Below are positions 1 to 10,587 of a stretch of DNA of 64,000 nucleotides, in pieces. The DNA comes from Streptacidiphilus melanogenes (GTDB lineage: Bacteria > Actinomycetota > Actinomycetes > Streptomycetales > Streptomycetaceae). Each line of letters opens with the position of its first letter. Within the stretch, counting starts at the first letter, position 1. A program made the position numbers and the translations under genes. The notes under the pieces are model-generated. The model ran no database searches and was not told where the DNA came from. It saw nothing but the letters and a program-made list of their open reading frames with translations. The stretch is taken from contig NZ_BBPP01000005.1 of NCBI RefSeq assembly GCF_000787835.1, forward strand, positions 214,625-278,624, read 5' to 3'.

Positions 1-1
1 C

Positions 2-541
2 CTGCAGCCCACCGTCGACGAGCTGCGGCGCCGTGGCACGCCCTTCTCGGGCCTGCTCTACGCCGGTCTGGCGATCACGTCGCGCGGCGTGCGGGTGATC
101 GAGTTCAACGCGCGGTTCGGCGACCCGGAGACGCAGGTCGTCCTCGCCCGCCTGCGGACCCCTCTCTGCGGCCTGCTGCACGCGGCGGCCACGGGCCACC
201 TGGCGGACTTCCCCGAGCTGCGCTGGCGCGACGGTGCGGCGGTCACCGTCGTCGTCGCCTCCGAGGGCTACCCGGCCGCGCCCGTCTCCGGCGACCCGAT
301 CCTCGGCCTCGCCGAGGCGGAGGCCGAGGACGGCACGGCCTACGTCCTCCACGCGGGCACCCGACTCGCGGACGACGGCGAGACCGTGCTCAGCGCCGGC
401 GGCCGCGTCCTCTCCGTCACGGCCACCGGCTCGGACCTCACCCAGGCCCGGGACCGCGCCTATGCGGCCGTCGACAAGATCACCCTCCGCGGCAGCCACC
501 ACCGCGGCGACATCGCCCTGAAGGCGGCCCAGGCGGAGTAG
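2..541 (+). CDS. purD: Phosphoribosylamine-glycine ligase, C-terminal part
   Basis: This is the C-terminal 179 residues of GAR synthetase (phosphoribosylamine + glycine + ATP to GAR), the second step of de novo purine synthesis. The reading frame is open from base 2, so the 5' part lies outside the window. The ATP-grasp signature is clear near the start: GLLYAGLAITSRGVRVIEFN followed by ARFGDPETQ. The C-terminal domain has the usual repeated short glycine-rich strands. A hairpin follows the stop. No other pur gene is adjacent; purC is about 4 kb downstream with two unrelated genes between, as in Streptomyces coelicolor. Confidence 0.95.
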   Translation: MQPTVDELRRRGTPFSGLLYAGLAITSRGVRVIEFNARFGDPETQVVLARLRTPLCGLLHAAATGHLADFPELRWRDGAAVTVVVASEGYPAAPVSGDPILGLAEAEAEDGTAYVLHAGTRLADDGETVLSAGGRVLSVTATGSDLTQARDRAYAAVDKITLRGSHHRGDIALKAAQAE

Positions 542-560
542 GGCGCACACAGCACCGCCC

Positions 561-624
561 GAGGGGCGCGGGAGCCGCGCGACGAGCCACCACCGGTGGC
601 GACTCGCACGGACCCGCGCCCCTC
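561..624. repeat. Intergenic GC-rich hairpin, probable purD terminator
   Basis: Perfect 12-base arms (GAGGGGCGCGGG, 561-572, and CCCGCGCCCCTC, 613-624) enclose a smaller nested stem (GCCACC/GGTGGC). It has no T-run. The form matches the GGGGCGCGGG-type hairpins scattered in Streptomyces intergenic regions, which may act as terminators in either direction. Confidence 0.6.
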
Positions 625-1149
625 AGCGTTATGGGTCCTGCGCTCTGGGCCCTTGGGTCTGAGCTCTCCGGTCTGAGCTCTTCGCTCCGGGCTCTTCGCA
701 CTCGGCTCCGCGGTATGGGCTCTGCGTGATGGCCGGGGTCACCTCGACCTCTCACCATTCGGCCATGGCAGCCGTTCGCCCGTGCGGAGGGGCGCACCCC
801 GCACGGCTCAATCGTCACGACCCAAGCAGATTCGCTGCCCTCGCGCAGCGTTTGCCGTACCCGCACATTCCTTCGGGTGATGGCGGGGGCATCCACCTGA
901 CGTATCCCGGCCTCCGGTCGTATCGTGCCCAGGACCGGCGCACTCGTCCCAGGAGTGCGCAGGCGCTGCGCGGGTGCGGCCACCTGCCAAGGGGGAAGCT
1001 GCGGTCCACGGGGAATCACCGATCCGAGTGGTTCCGGACCTCGGCAGGAACACCGGACGGGGCTCGTGCGTCGGACCGGACAGGGGCTGAACAAGTGCGG
1101 AAGTTCGACAGCGGTCGGATTCGGTAGGCGACAGGGGGTGAACCGATCC
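625..1149. other. Gene-free stretch before the M48-like gene
   Basis: No ORF here has convincing codon bias. The stretch 630-725 is low in complexity, with short imperfect repeats of GGTCTGAGCTCT and GGGCTCTTCGC. The rest presumably holds the promoter of the next gene; I cannot place it with confidence. Confidence 0.4.
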
Positions 1150-2688
1150 ATGCGAGGAGACTCGGAGGTCGACACGGTCGCGGACGCCGCCGGCGCCCGC
1201 GCCGCGGCGATCCTGCGGCTGCGCGGGTTCGCGCTCGCCGTGGCCGCCCTGCCGGCGGCCGTCGCGGCCGTGCTGTGGGCGGGCCGGTTCACGGGTCGCC
1301 TGGGCGCGTCCGGGGCGCCGGACGCCGGGGTCTGGGACGCGGCCCGCTGGGCCGTCACCGGCGTGGCCCTGCTGACGCTCGCCTGGGCCGCCGCCTTCGC
1401 CGTCGCGCTGCGCCGCGCCCGGCCGCACCGGACGCCCAACGTCCCGCTCGCCGAGCGGGACGCCCCGGAGCTCTACCGGCTGGTGCGGGACCTCGCGGGG
1501 CGGATGGAGGCGCCGTCGCCCGGCGCCATCGCGCTCACGCCGGACTGCGACAGCTGGCTCGAGGACGAGAGCACGCCCGCCGGGCGCGAGCCCGCGCCGC
1601 CGACGCTGGTGGTCGGCTCCCCGTTCCTGTGGTGGATGCGCGTCGCCGAGCTGCGCGCCCTGCTCGCGCCCGTCGTGGCCGGCGCGGCCTGCGCGATGGA
1701 TCCGGAGATCTCCGCGGCCCGGCGTTTCACGCACGGCCTCGACGCGGTCATCGCCGCGCACCCGGGGCGGCGTGGTGCCTGGGCCTCCATACCCGCGGCG
1801 TCGCTGCTGCGCCGCTCGCGCGGCCACGCGGCGGAGATGGAGCGCGCCGTCGCGGCCTGGGCGTCCGAGCGCGCACGGCAGGTCGACTACGGGCAGCGGA
1901 TCGTGGCACAGGAGCAGGTCGGCCTCGCCTACGCGGGGTGGGACCGGCTGCTGACCAGGGTCGCCCTGCCCGCCTGGCGGCTCGGCCGGACGCCGACGAG
2001 GCTCAATGCGGGCGTGGTCTCCGCGCTCACCGAGCTCTCCCGGCGCGACCGGCTCGCGGCCGAGGGCTTCGAGACGCGCCTCGGCGAGCGCCCGGCCTGC
2101 GATCTGCTGGAGGAGCCCGGCCGGATCGACGAGGCCGCCTCGCGGCTGGCCGCCCGTCTCTTCTACGCCGGCCCGCCGGCCGCGCCCCCGTCGGCCGGCG
2201 GTGAGACGGCGCTGGACTGGGCCGCCTACCCGGACGAGGTCGTGGTGGGCCAGTGGCGTCACCAGTCCTCCGCGCTGCTCGCCGTGCTGCGGCTCCCCCC
2301 GGAGACCGCCCCGCTGGCCGCCCTGGGGGCAGCGCTGCGGACGCTGCGCGAGCCCGGCGCACGGCTCGGCGCCGAGACGCTCGCAGCCCGGCTGGAGGCA
2401 CAGGCCCAGGCGCAACGCGGAGCCCTCGCCGTGCGCACCGGCAGAGACGCGCTCGGCGACGGCCTGTACGCGCTGGTCTGCCGCGCGGCCGTCGCATCGG
2501 GCCGAGCCGAGCCAGGGCTGGACTGGCTGGACGGGCCGGTGCTGCTGGTGGACGGGGTCCGCTGCACGGATCTCGGGGCGCCCATCGCGCTCGCGGTCGA
2601 GCACGGCGACGAACAGCCGCTGCGCGCCTGGCTGGAGGAGTTCGGCATCCCGGTGGACCGGTTCGACCGGCCGGCCCGGCTGCGGTGA
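1150..2688 (+). CDS. Membrane protein resembling an M48 peptidase without HExxH
   Basis: The protein has 512 residues. Two membrane segments lie near residues 20-50 and 65-90, followed by a long soluble part. The order of two N-terminal helices, a short strand, then VVGSPFLWW and AELRALLAPVVAG recalls integral-membrane M48 zinc peptidases. Where those have LAHELGH, this one reads LAPVVAG, so the HExxH zinc site is absent. A catalytic role is therefore doubtful. I chose ATG 1150 because GGGGG lies 10-14 bases upstream and the hydrophobic N terminus begins soon after. It sits between purD and purC, as a conserved hypothetical does in S. coelicolor. The M48 relation is an inference from pattern only. 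Confidence 0.75.
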   Translation: MRGDSEVDTVADAAGARAAAILRLRGFALAVAALPAAVAAVLWAGRFTGRLGASGAPDAGVWDAARWAVTGVALLTLAWAAAFAVALRRARPHRTPNVPLAERDAPELYRLVRDLAGRMEAPSPGAIALTPDCDSWLEDESTPAGREPAPPTLVVGSPFLWWMRVAELRALLAPVVAGAACAMDPEISAARRFTHGLDAVIAAHPGRRGAWASIPAASLLRRSRGHAAEMERAVAAWASERARQVDYGQRIVAQEQVGLAYAGWDRLLTRVALPAWRLGRTPTRLNAGVVSALTELSRRDRLAAEGFETRLGERPACDLLEEPGRIDEAASRLAARLFYAGPPAAPPSAGGETALDWAAYPDEVVVGQWRHQSSALLAVLRLPPETAPLAALGAALRTLREPGARLGAETLAARLEAQAQAQRGALAVRTGRDALGDGLYALVCRAAVASGRAEPGLDWLDGPVLLVDGVRCTDLGAPIALAVEHGDEQPLRAWLEEFGIPVDRFDRPARLR

Positions 2689-2973
2689 GGGGCCGGTGGC
2701 CGGGGTGGGGGATCCCGGTGGCGGCTGCGGTGACGGAGCAGCGGTTGCCACGGCGGGCAGCGAACGATCATGACGGAGCGTCAACGACCGAACCGACCCC
2801 TGCTGCGATGACGTGCCAGTGCCTACGATGGTGATGCACGTCCGGTGAGATTCCGGACGCGCACCGTGACGGAGCGCGGGACGGCAGTTCGGTCGCAGGC
2901 CGAGCCGGTCGGTACCGTGACGACTCGTCAGCAGGCAGGTCCGGCAGGCAGTCCCAGGAGGGGGTCGGGGGCA

Positions 2974-4470
2974 TTGGGTGCAGAGCAGACCCGCCGTTGG
3001 GAGTCCGGCGCGCTCGCACACGGGGTGACCGACCCGTTCGGCCTCGGCCCGCTGCCGTGGCTGCGGGGCACCGACCAGTACTTCGACGACACCGGCCTGA
3101 TGGTGCCCTGGTACGTCGACCCGGCGCTGCTGCCGGGCGCCCGGCGGGCACCGGAACAGGACCCCCGGCCCGCTCTCGGGCGGCCGCGCACCTCCGAGGA
3201 CGTGGGCGGTCAGATCAAGGGATTCGCGGCCGGGGCCACCGACCTCGGCGGCTCGCTGGACCTGAGGGTCAGCGTGAACCCGCCGCAGGAGTTCACCGTC
3301 GACGTCTACCGCATCGGCCACTACGGCGGGGCCGGCGCCCGGCACGTCGCCGCGAGTCCGCGTGTCTCCGGGCTGGTCCAGCAGGCCCCGCTGGTCGCCG
3401 GCCGGACGGTCTCCTGCCACCACTGGTGGATGTCCTGGCGGCTGCAGATCCCCGTGCACTGGACGCCCGGCGCGCACGTCGCCGTGCTGACCACGGCCGA
3501 CCACCGGTACCGCAGCCACATCCCGTTCACCGTCCGCGCCGGGCGGGCGGCCGACCTGCTGCTGCTCCTGCCGGACGTGACCTGGCAGGCCTACAACCTC
3601 TACCCCGAGGACGGCCGCACCGGCGCCAGCCTCTACCACGCCTGGAACGAGAAGGGCGAGCTGCTCGGCGAGGAGGCGGCGGCCACCACCGTCTCCTTCG
3701 ACCGCCCCTACGCGGGCGCGGGTCTGCCCCTGCACATCGGCCACGCCTACGACTTCATCCGCTGGGCCGAGCGCTACGGCTACGACATCGCCTACGCCAA
3801 CGCCACCGACCTGCACGCGGGCCGGATCGACCCGACCCGCTACCGGGGCATCGTCTTCCCCGGCCACGACGAGTACTGGTCCGTGCCGATGCGCAGGGCC
3901 GTCGAGCGAGCCCGCGACGGCGGCACCTCGCTCGTGTTCCTCTCCGCCAACACCATGTACTGGCAGGTCCAGCTCTATCCCGGCCCCGACGGCCAGCCCG
4001 ACCGGCTGCTCAGCTGCACCAAGCGCCAGGCCGACACCCCGGCGAGCGTGCTGTGGCGCGAGCTGGGCGAGCCGGAGCAGCAGCTCCTGGGCATCCAGTA
4101 TTCGGGCCGGGTGCCGGAGCCGGTGCCGATGATCGTCCACAACACCGACCACTGGCTGTGGGAGGGCACCGGCCTGCGTGACGGCGACCCGGTGCCTGGC
4201 CTGGTGGCGGGGGAGTCGGACCGCTACTTCCCCCGGGTCCCGCTGCCGGAGTCGACGGAGCGGGTCCTGCTCGCGCACTCGCCCTACCGGGATGCGAAAG
4301 GCGCGCCGCGACATCAGGAGACGTCGCTCTACCGTGCGCCCAGCGGCGCCCACGTTTTCGCCAGCGGCACCTTCGCCTGGTCCCCGGCGCTGGACCGCCC
4401 GGGACATACCGACGAGCGCATTCAACGAGCCACGGCCAACCTGCTGGATCGTATCTGCAAGGTGCACTGA
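2974..4470 (+). CDS. DMFase large-subunit-like protein
   Basis: The 498-residue protein resembles the C-terminal domain of the N,N-dimethylformamidase beta subunit. Typical blocks are YNLYPEDGRTGASLY (about residues 207-221), a DLHAG stretch, and FPGHDEYWS (about 294-302). True DMFase hydrolyses dimethylformamide to formate and dimethylamine; the natural substrate here is unknown, and the family is widespread in actinomycetes near purC. TTG 2974 is preferred because AGGAGGGGG ends about 9 bases upstream. GTG 2917 and GTG 2845 are in-frame alternatives without a good ribosome binding site. No signal peptide is visible from the TTG start. Confidence 0.75.
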   Translation: MGAEQTRRWESGALAHGVTDPFGLGPLPWLRGTDQYFDDTGLMVPWYVDPALLPGARRAPEQDPRPALGRPRTSEDVGGQIKGFAAGATDLGGSLDLRVSVNPPQEFTVDVYRIGHYGGAGARHVAASPRVSGLVQQAPLVAGRTVSCHHWWMSWRLQIPVHWTPGAHVAVLTTADHRYRSHIPFTVRAGRAADLLLLLPDVTWQAYNLYPEDGRTGASLYHAWNEKGELLGEEAAATTVSFDRPYAGAGLPLHIGHAYDFIRWAERYGYDIAYANATDLHAGRIDPTRYRGIVFPGHDEYWSVPMRRAVERARDGGTSLVFLSANTMYWQVQLYPGPDGQPDRLLSCTKRQADTPASVLWRELGEPEQQLLGIQYSGRVPEPVPMIVHNTDHWLWEGTGLRDGDPVPGLVAGESDRYFPRVPLPESTERVLLAHSPYRDAKGAPRHQETSLYRAPSGAHVFASGTFAWSPALDRPGHTDERIQRATANLLDRICKVH

Positions 4471-4576
4471 ATCCGTCCGGACGGCCTCATGAAAGACTCG
4501 GTGTGGTCACCACTCTCCCCCAGCTTCGGCCGGGGGCCCCCAAGACGGCCACGTCGCGAAGTCCGAGGGAACCACC

Positions 4577-5500
4577 TTGAGCGGATTTGTCGAGAAGCCC
4601 CAGCCGGTGCAGGTGCCCGGCCTGATCCACCTGCACACAGGAAAGGTGCGCGACCTTTATCGGGACGAGGCGGGCCTGCTGGTGATGGTCGCCAGTGACC
4701 GCACCTCCGCTTTCGACTGGGTGCTGCCGACGGACATCCCCGACAAGGGCAAGATCCTCACCCAGCTCTCGCTCTGGTGGTTCGAGCGTCTGGCCGACCT
4801 GGTGCCCAACCATGTCGTCTCCACCGAGGTCCCGGCCGGCGCCCCTGCCGACTGGGAGGGGCGCACACTCATCTGCCGCAACCTGCGCATGCTGCCCGTC
4901 GAGTGCGTCGCCCGCGGCTACCTGACCGGTTCCGGCCTGCTGGAGTACGACGAGCAGCGCACGGTCTGCGGCATCACCCTCCCCGAGGGCCTGGTCGACG
5001 GCTCGGAGCTGCCCGCCCCGATCTTCACACCGGCCCTGAAGGCCGAGGTCGGCGAGCACGACGAGAACGTCCCCTACGAGGAGGTCGCCCGCCGCGTCGG
5101 CGCGGAGACCGCCGCCCAGCTGCGGCAGACCACGCTGGCCGTCTACGGCCGTGCTCGGGACATCGCCCGGGAGCGGGGGATCATCCTGGCGGACACGAAG
5201 TTCGAGTTCGGCCTCGACGAGGACGGCGAGAGCGCCGAGGCAGGGCCGACGCTGGTCATCGGCGACGAGGTGCTGACGCCGGACTCCTCCCGCTTCTGGC
5301 CCGCGGACGAGTGGGAGCCGGGCCGGACCCAGCCCTCCTTCGACAAGCAGATCATCCGCAACTGGCTGAAGTCCCCGGAGTCCGGCTGGGACCCGGCCGG
5401 CGAGACGCCGCCCCCCGCGTTGCCCGCGGAGATCGTGGAGCGGGTCCAGGCCCGCTACGTCGAGGCCTACGAGCGTCTGACCGGGCTGGCCTGGTCCTAG
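4577..5500 (+). CDS. purC: SAICAR synthase
   Basis: Phosphoribosylaminoimidazole-succinocarboxamide synthase joins CAIR and aspartate with ATP in purine synthesis. The 307 residues match the usual length. Visible family blocks are GKVRDLY (about 17-23), ASDRTSAFD, GKILTQLS, ECVARGYLTGSG and LADTKFEFG with DEVLTPDSSRFW. The start is TTG 4577, preceded by GAGGGA. The gene appears monocistronic: a strong hairpin follows at once, and the next genes are tRNAs on the other strand. Confidence 0.97.
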   Translation: MSGFVEKPQPVQVPGLIHLHTGKVRDLYRDEAGLLVMVASDRTSAFDWVLPTDIPDKGKILTQLSLWWFERLADLVPNHVVSTEVPAGAPADWEGRTLICRNLRMLPVECVARGYLTGSGLLEYDEQRTVCGITLPEGLVDGSELPAPIFTPALKAEVGEHDENVPYEEVARRVGAETAAQLRQTTLAVYGRARDIARERGIILADTKFEFGLDEDGESAEAGPTLVIGDEVLTPDSSRFWPADEWEPGRTQPSFDKQIIRNWLKSPESGWDPAGETPPPALPAEIVERVQARYVEAYERLTGLAWS

Positions 5501-5501
5501 T

Positions 5502-5549
5502 CGTACGGGCTGAGGGGCGCAGCGCTTCCCGCGCCCCTCAGCCCGTACG
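5502..5549 (+). terminator. Hairpin terminator after purC
   Basis: Arms CGTACGGGCTGAGGGGCGC and GCGCCCCTCAGCCCGTACG flank a 10-base loop directly after the purC stop. The stem is 19 base pairs and perfect. There is no T-run, which is usual for Streptomyces. Confidence 0.85.
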
Positions 5550-5588
5550 TCAGCCCGTCGTCGTGCCGGGAAACCGGAAAACGATGAA

Positions 5589-5610
5589 GGGCGCCTCCGA
5601 AGAGGCGCCC
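5589..5610 (-). terminator. Terminator of the tRNA-Gly(GCC) pair
   Basis: GGGCGCCTC and GAGGCGCCC pair around CGAA. On the minus strand it lies 10 bases after the 3' end of the tRNA and is followed by a T-rich stretch (ATCGTTTTCC). Confidence 0.75.
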
Positions 5611-5619
5611 TTCACGTGG

Positions 5620-5692
5620 AGCGGACGACGAGATTCGAACTCGCGACCCTCACCTTGGCAAGGTGATGCTCTACCAACTGAGCCACGTCCGC
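5620..5692 (-). tRNA. tRNA-Gly(GCC), copy 1
   Basis: The 73-base cloverleaf has acceptor arms GCGGACG/CGTCCGC, anticodon loop TTGCCAA (GCC) and a canonical T-loop (GTTCGAATC). Discriminator T73 is normal for bacterial tRNA-Gly. It is identical to the copy at 5737-5809. Confidence 0.97.
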
Positions 5693-5736
5693 ACGATATG
5701 AACGGCAACACCGCCAGAGGGGTGCTCCCGAATTGG

Positions 5737-5809
5737 AGCGGACGACGAGATTCGAACTCGCGACCCTCACCTTGGCAAGGTGATGCTCTACCAACTGAGC
5801 CACGTCCGC
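5737..5809 (-). tRNA. tRNA-Gly(GCC), copy 2
   Basis: Identical in sequence to the copy at 5620-5692, and transcribed first of the two. A -10-like TAGAGT on the minus strand (5847-5852) lies 38 bases upstream of the 5' end. This separates the pair from the third tRNA-Gly. Confidence 0.97.
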
Positions 5810-5846
5810 ATGTGCCCCGGGACCCTTGGGCCTCGGTGTGCAGTCC

Positions 5847-5852
5847 ACTCTA
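5847..5852 (-). promoter_or_regulatory. -10 element for the tRNA-Gly(GCC) pair
   Basis: TAGAGT on the minus strand between the UCC and GCC tRNA-Gly genes. No clear -35 is seen. Confidence 0.35.
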
Positions 5853-5905
5853 CCTCATCGCCAGGAGTGCTTTCGCCACCCTTTTGGTGAGACCGAGCGG
5901 ACAAG

Positions 5906-5977
5906 AGCAGGTGACAGGGATCGCACGCTGTGCCTTCCCTCTGGAAGAGGGACGCTCTACTACTGAGCTACACCTGC
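5906..5977 (-). tRNA. Atypical tRNA-Gly(TCC) with GTGC T-loop
   Basis: The acceptor stem GCAGGTG/CACCTGC, the D-stem GCTC/GAGC and the anticodon stem TCCCT/AGGGA pair perfectly; the loop CTTCCAG gives anticodon UCC and discriminator T73 fits glycine. The T-arm is abnormal. The loop reads G-T-G-C-G-A where nearly all tRNAs have G-T-T-C-R-A, and the stem ACAGC/CCTGT has only four pairs with a C-C mismatch. The D-loop AGTAGTA has A instead of G at position 18. Both partners of the usual G18-psi55 contact are thus changed. This matches known staphylococcal non-proteinogenic tRNA-Gly (UCC, GUGC), which serves peptidoglycan synthesis. A decayed gene is the alternative. Confidence 0.75.
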
Positions 5978-6132
5978 GAGAGCCGCCCCGCTGACCTGGC
6001 CTTTCGGCTCGTGCCTGCGGTGCGTTCCGCTGAGAAGAACATTAGCCCATCTCGCGGGCCGTGATCACCACGGCGGGGCGGTATGTCCGCATTGCCCCGA
6101 AAAGTCATAGACGAGGACGCGGAGAGATTGCG

Positions 6133-6462
6133 TCAGCTCGCCTGGGCGAAGGCCTCGTAGACGTGCTTGGGCAGGCGTCCGCGGGCCGGCAGGTCGATTC
6201 CGCGCGACTGGGCCCAGGCGCGGACCGTCGCGGGGTCGGGTGCGATCTCGGTCCGGCGCGGGTGGGCCTTCAGGGCCGCGGCGGCGCGGGCCTGCTTCCG
6301 GCCCGCCTGCACATACGGAGCGAGGGCGGAGCGGAGTTTTTCCGCGTTCTGGGCCGACAGGTCGATCTCGTACGACTTTCCGTCGAGACCGAACTGAACC
6401 GTTTCCTCGGCGACGCCTCCGTCCAGATCGTCGGAGAGCGTGACCACAACGCGCTGAGCCAT
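6133..6462 (-). CDS. Lsr2-family nucleoid protein (paralogue)
   Basis: The 109-residue protein has the Lsr2 layout. The N-terminal dimerisation half reads RVVVTLSDDLDGG...VQFGLDGKSYEIDLS, and the C-terminal DNA-binding half ends AWAQSRGIDLPARGRLPKHV. The AT-hook-like core of Lsr2 (RGR) is present. Lsr2 binds AT-rich, often foreign DNA and silences it. The sequence differs from the main streptomycete Lsr2 in the linker and fits the second, LsrL-type copy found near purS. ATG 6462 is preferred over TTG 6471 because GAGAGG lies 10 bases upstream of the ATG. It is divergent from purS. Confidence 0.85.
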   Translation of the reverse strand: MAQRVVVTLSDDLDGGVAEETVQFGLDGKSYEIDLSAQNAEKLRSALAPYVQAGRKQARAAAALKAHPRRTEIAPDPATVRAWAQSRGIDLPARGRLPKHVYEAFAQAS

Positions 6463-6814
6463 GGAAGCCAATCCTCTCGGGCTTTGCCGTGCGACCGCAG
6501 GTGCTGGCCGCGACCGGCGTTGCCATTCTGCCCTCCGGGGGCCCCGGAATCGAAGAGGCAGGTTTTTCGGTCTCTATTTCCGTGTCGTTTCGGTACCGCG
6601 CCGATACCGGTGCGAAACCTCAGAATCGTGCATTTTCGGCAGGCGTGTCGCCGCACTTCGGCGGCCGCGGGGCGACAGGCCGGCGGTGGGGTCTTTGTGT
6701 GAACCTCCGCACGATCCGCAGATCTACGCGCGTCACGCTGGATGAGTCTCCAAGATCGCATTTTCGTCCCGGTAGGCTGGGAAGTCCCCGCACCACTTAT
6801 CACCGGGAGTACCC
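6463..6814. promoter_or_regulatory. Divergent control region lsr2 paralogue / purS
   Basis: No gene is seen. The region is less GC-rich than its surroundings near 6560-6640. It holds the word TCTACGCGCGT at 6723-6733 and a -10-like TAGGCT at 6773-6778, 36 bases before the purS start. The word also occurs upstream of purF (13993) and bldC (20176). Confidence 0.5.
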
Positions 6815-7066
6815 GTGGCACGCGTCGTGGTCGACGTCATGCTCAAGCCCGAGATCCTCGACCCGCAGGGCCAGGCGGTGCAGCGCGCACTGCCGCGGCT
6901 GGGCTTCGAGGGGATCGCCGACGTCCGTCAGGGCAAGCGCTTCGAGCTGGAGGTGGAGGGTCCGGTCGACGCGGCCGCGCTCGCCCGCATCCACCAGGCA
7001 GCCGAGACCTTCCTCGCCAACACCGTCATCGAGGACTTCACGGTCCACGTCGAGGAGGGCCAGTGA
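6815..7066 (+). CDS. purS: FGAM synthase subunit PurS
   Basis: A small 83-residue structural subunit of the three-part formylglycinamidine synthase, needed to bring PurQ and PurL together. It opens [19 protein letters not shown], the family signature, and has [10 protein letters not shown] in the middle. The start is GTG 6815 with GGGA upstream. Its stop overlaps the purQ start (GTGA), so translation is probably coupled. Confidence 0.96.
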   Translation: MARVVVDVMLKPEILDPQGQAVQRALPRLGFEGIADVRQGKRFELEVEGPVDAAALARIHQAAETFLANTVIEDFTVHVEEGQ

Positions 7067-7742
7067 CCGCCCGCGTCGGCGTCGTCACCTTCCCCGGCAG
7101 TCTCGACGACCGTGACGCACTGCGCGCGGTGAAGCTGGCCGGCGCCGAGCCGGTCGCGCTGTGGCACCGCGACAAGGACCTGCACCAGGTCGACGCCGTG
7201 GTCCTGCCCGGCGGCTTCTCCTACGGCGACTACCTGCGTGCCGGTGCCATCTCCCGCTTCTCGCCGGTGATGGAGACGATCATCGAGCAGGCCAGGGGCG
7301 GCATGCCGGTCCTGGGCATCTGCAACGGCTTCCAGGTGCTGACCGAGTCGCACCTGCTGCCCGGCGCCATGCTGCGCAACAACCACCTGCACTTCGTCTG
7401 CAAGGACCAGAAGCTGCGGGTGGAGAACAACGGGACGGCCTGGACCAGCGACTACGCGCCGGGCCAGGAGATCATGATCCCGCTGAAGAACATGGACGGC
7501 CGCTTCACCGCCGACCGCCGCACCATCGACGAGCTCGAGGCCGAGGGCCGGGTCGTCTTCCGCTACCTGGACGGCAACCCGAACGGCTCGATCGACGACA
7601 TCGCCGGCATCACCAACGCCGCCGGCAACGTCGTCGGCCTGATGCCGCACCCGGAGCACGCGGTCGACCCGATCGTCGGCACCGGCGGCACGGACGGCAC
7701 CGGCTTCTTCACCTCGATCCTCAAGCGGCTGGTGAATGCGTA

Positions 7743-7743
<1 letters not shown>
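7063..7743 (+). CDS. purQ: FGAM synthase glutaminase subunit PurQ
   Basis: The 226-residue class I amidotransferase subunit frees ammonia from glutamine for PurL. The catalytic cysteine lies in [12 protein letters not shown] (about residues 84-95), and the His/Glu pair lies in [10 protein letters not shown] near the C terminus. The N-terminal [12 protein letters not shown] is typical. The GTG start overlaps the purS stop, and its TAA shares one base with the purL ATG (TAATG). Confidence 0.97.
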
Positions 7744-9998
<2,255 letters not shown>

Positions 9999-10010
9999 GT
10001 CCTTTCGCGT

Positions 10011-10053
10011 ACGCCCAGGGCCCGGTGACGTTCCGTCACCGGGCCCTGGGCGT
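10011..10053 (+). terminator. Terminator of purSQL
   Basis: ACGCCCAGGGCCCGGTGACG and CGTCACCGGGCCCTGGGCGT form a 20-pair perfect stem around TTC, starting 12 bases after the purL stop. Confidence 0.9.
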
Positions 10054-10107
10054 ATTGCGCCAAGAGGTGACCTCGGGTCACCCGGAGCGGTTGAGCGGCA
10101 GGTGGCG

Positions 10108-10325
10108 CACCACGTTTTCGTCGACGAGGTCGAGCACCGGGGTTACGGGGTGGCGGCGGCCTACGTGCCGACCGGACAGTTGATCCCCGCGTGCAGGGCG
10201 ATGAGCCGCCGTCTGCTGCCGGGGCAGCGTCGTTTTGGTCGCGGGGGCGACGCGGATGGTGCTCGAACTGGATGAGGTGGCCGAGGATCGGGACCGTCGC
10301 CTGCTCTTCTCGTCCGCCTGCTCTT
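10108..10325 (+). pseudogene. Frameshifted remnant of a small actinomycete protein
   Basis: One frame reads HHVFVDEVEHRGYGVAAAYV and continues through SRRLLPGQRRF. A second frame then carries on as TRMVLELDEVAEDRD. Together these resemble a short actinomycete hypothetical family with a VDE...LPGQRR...F...RR layout, as I recall it. No single frame covers both parts. The region also contains two tandem duplications. The assignment rests on pattern memory and is weak. The rest of 10054-10500 shows no other gene. Confidence 0.35.
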
Positions 10326-10331
10326 CTCGTC
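10300..10331. repeat. 17-bp tandem duplication
   Basis: CCTGCTCTTCTCGTC occurs twice with a 17-base period, inside the decayed gene region. Confidence 0.8.
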
Positions 10332-10411
10332 GAGGTTCGCCAGGTTTGACCCTGGACAGTGGGAAACCCGGCGGGCCGACCGTCCGGATGGCTGCTGGGT
10401 TCACTTCGCGG

Positions 10412-10451
10412 CGCTATTGCCCCGCCCCCGTCGCTATTGCCCCGCCCCCGT
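10412..10451. repeat. 20-bp perfect tandem duplication
   Basis: CGCTATTGCCCCGCCCCCGT is present twice head to tail, with no mismatch. It lies about 60 bases upstream of the putative ECF41 promoter. Confidence 0.9.
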
Positions 10452-10512
10452 GACGAGTGCCGAAGCGACGGCTGCCGCCAACTCATGGTTCGCGGGGTGC
10501 TGCACAGCGCGA

Positions 10513-10539
10513 TGTCACGTTCTCGGCCGCCCGCCTGTC
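10513..10539 (+). promoter_or_regulatory. Candidate ECF41 autoregulated promoter
   Basis: TGTCAC (10513-10518) and TGTC (10536-10539) are 17 bases apart. They fit the known ECF41 pattern TGTCACA / CGTC apart from one base in the -10 and the last -35 base. They lie 49 bases upstream of the partner gene, as expected for self-regulation. Confidence 0.45.
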
Positions 10540-10587
10540 TCCTCTCTGGAAGCCCGAATACCGGCTCGCAGGAAGGCGGAAACGACC

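Noticed and set aside
808..4467. Very long open frame on the minus strand (over 1200 codons) opposite the M48-like and DMFase-like genes
   Set aside because: It is an antisense frame kept open by high GC. The plus-strand genes have ordinary protein patterns; the minus product is Arg/Gly/Pro-rich without domains.
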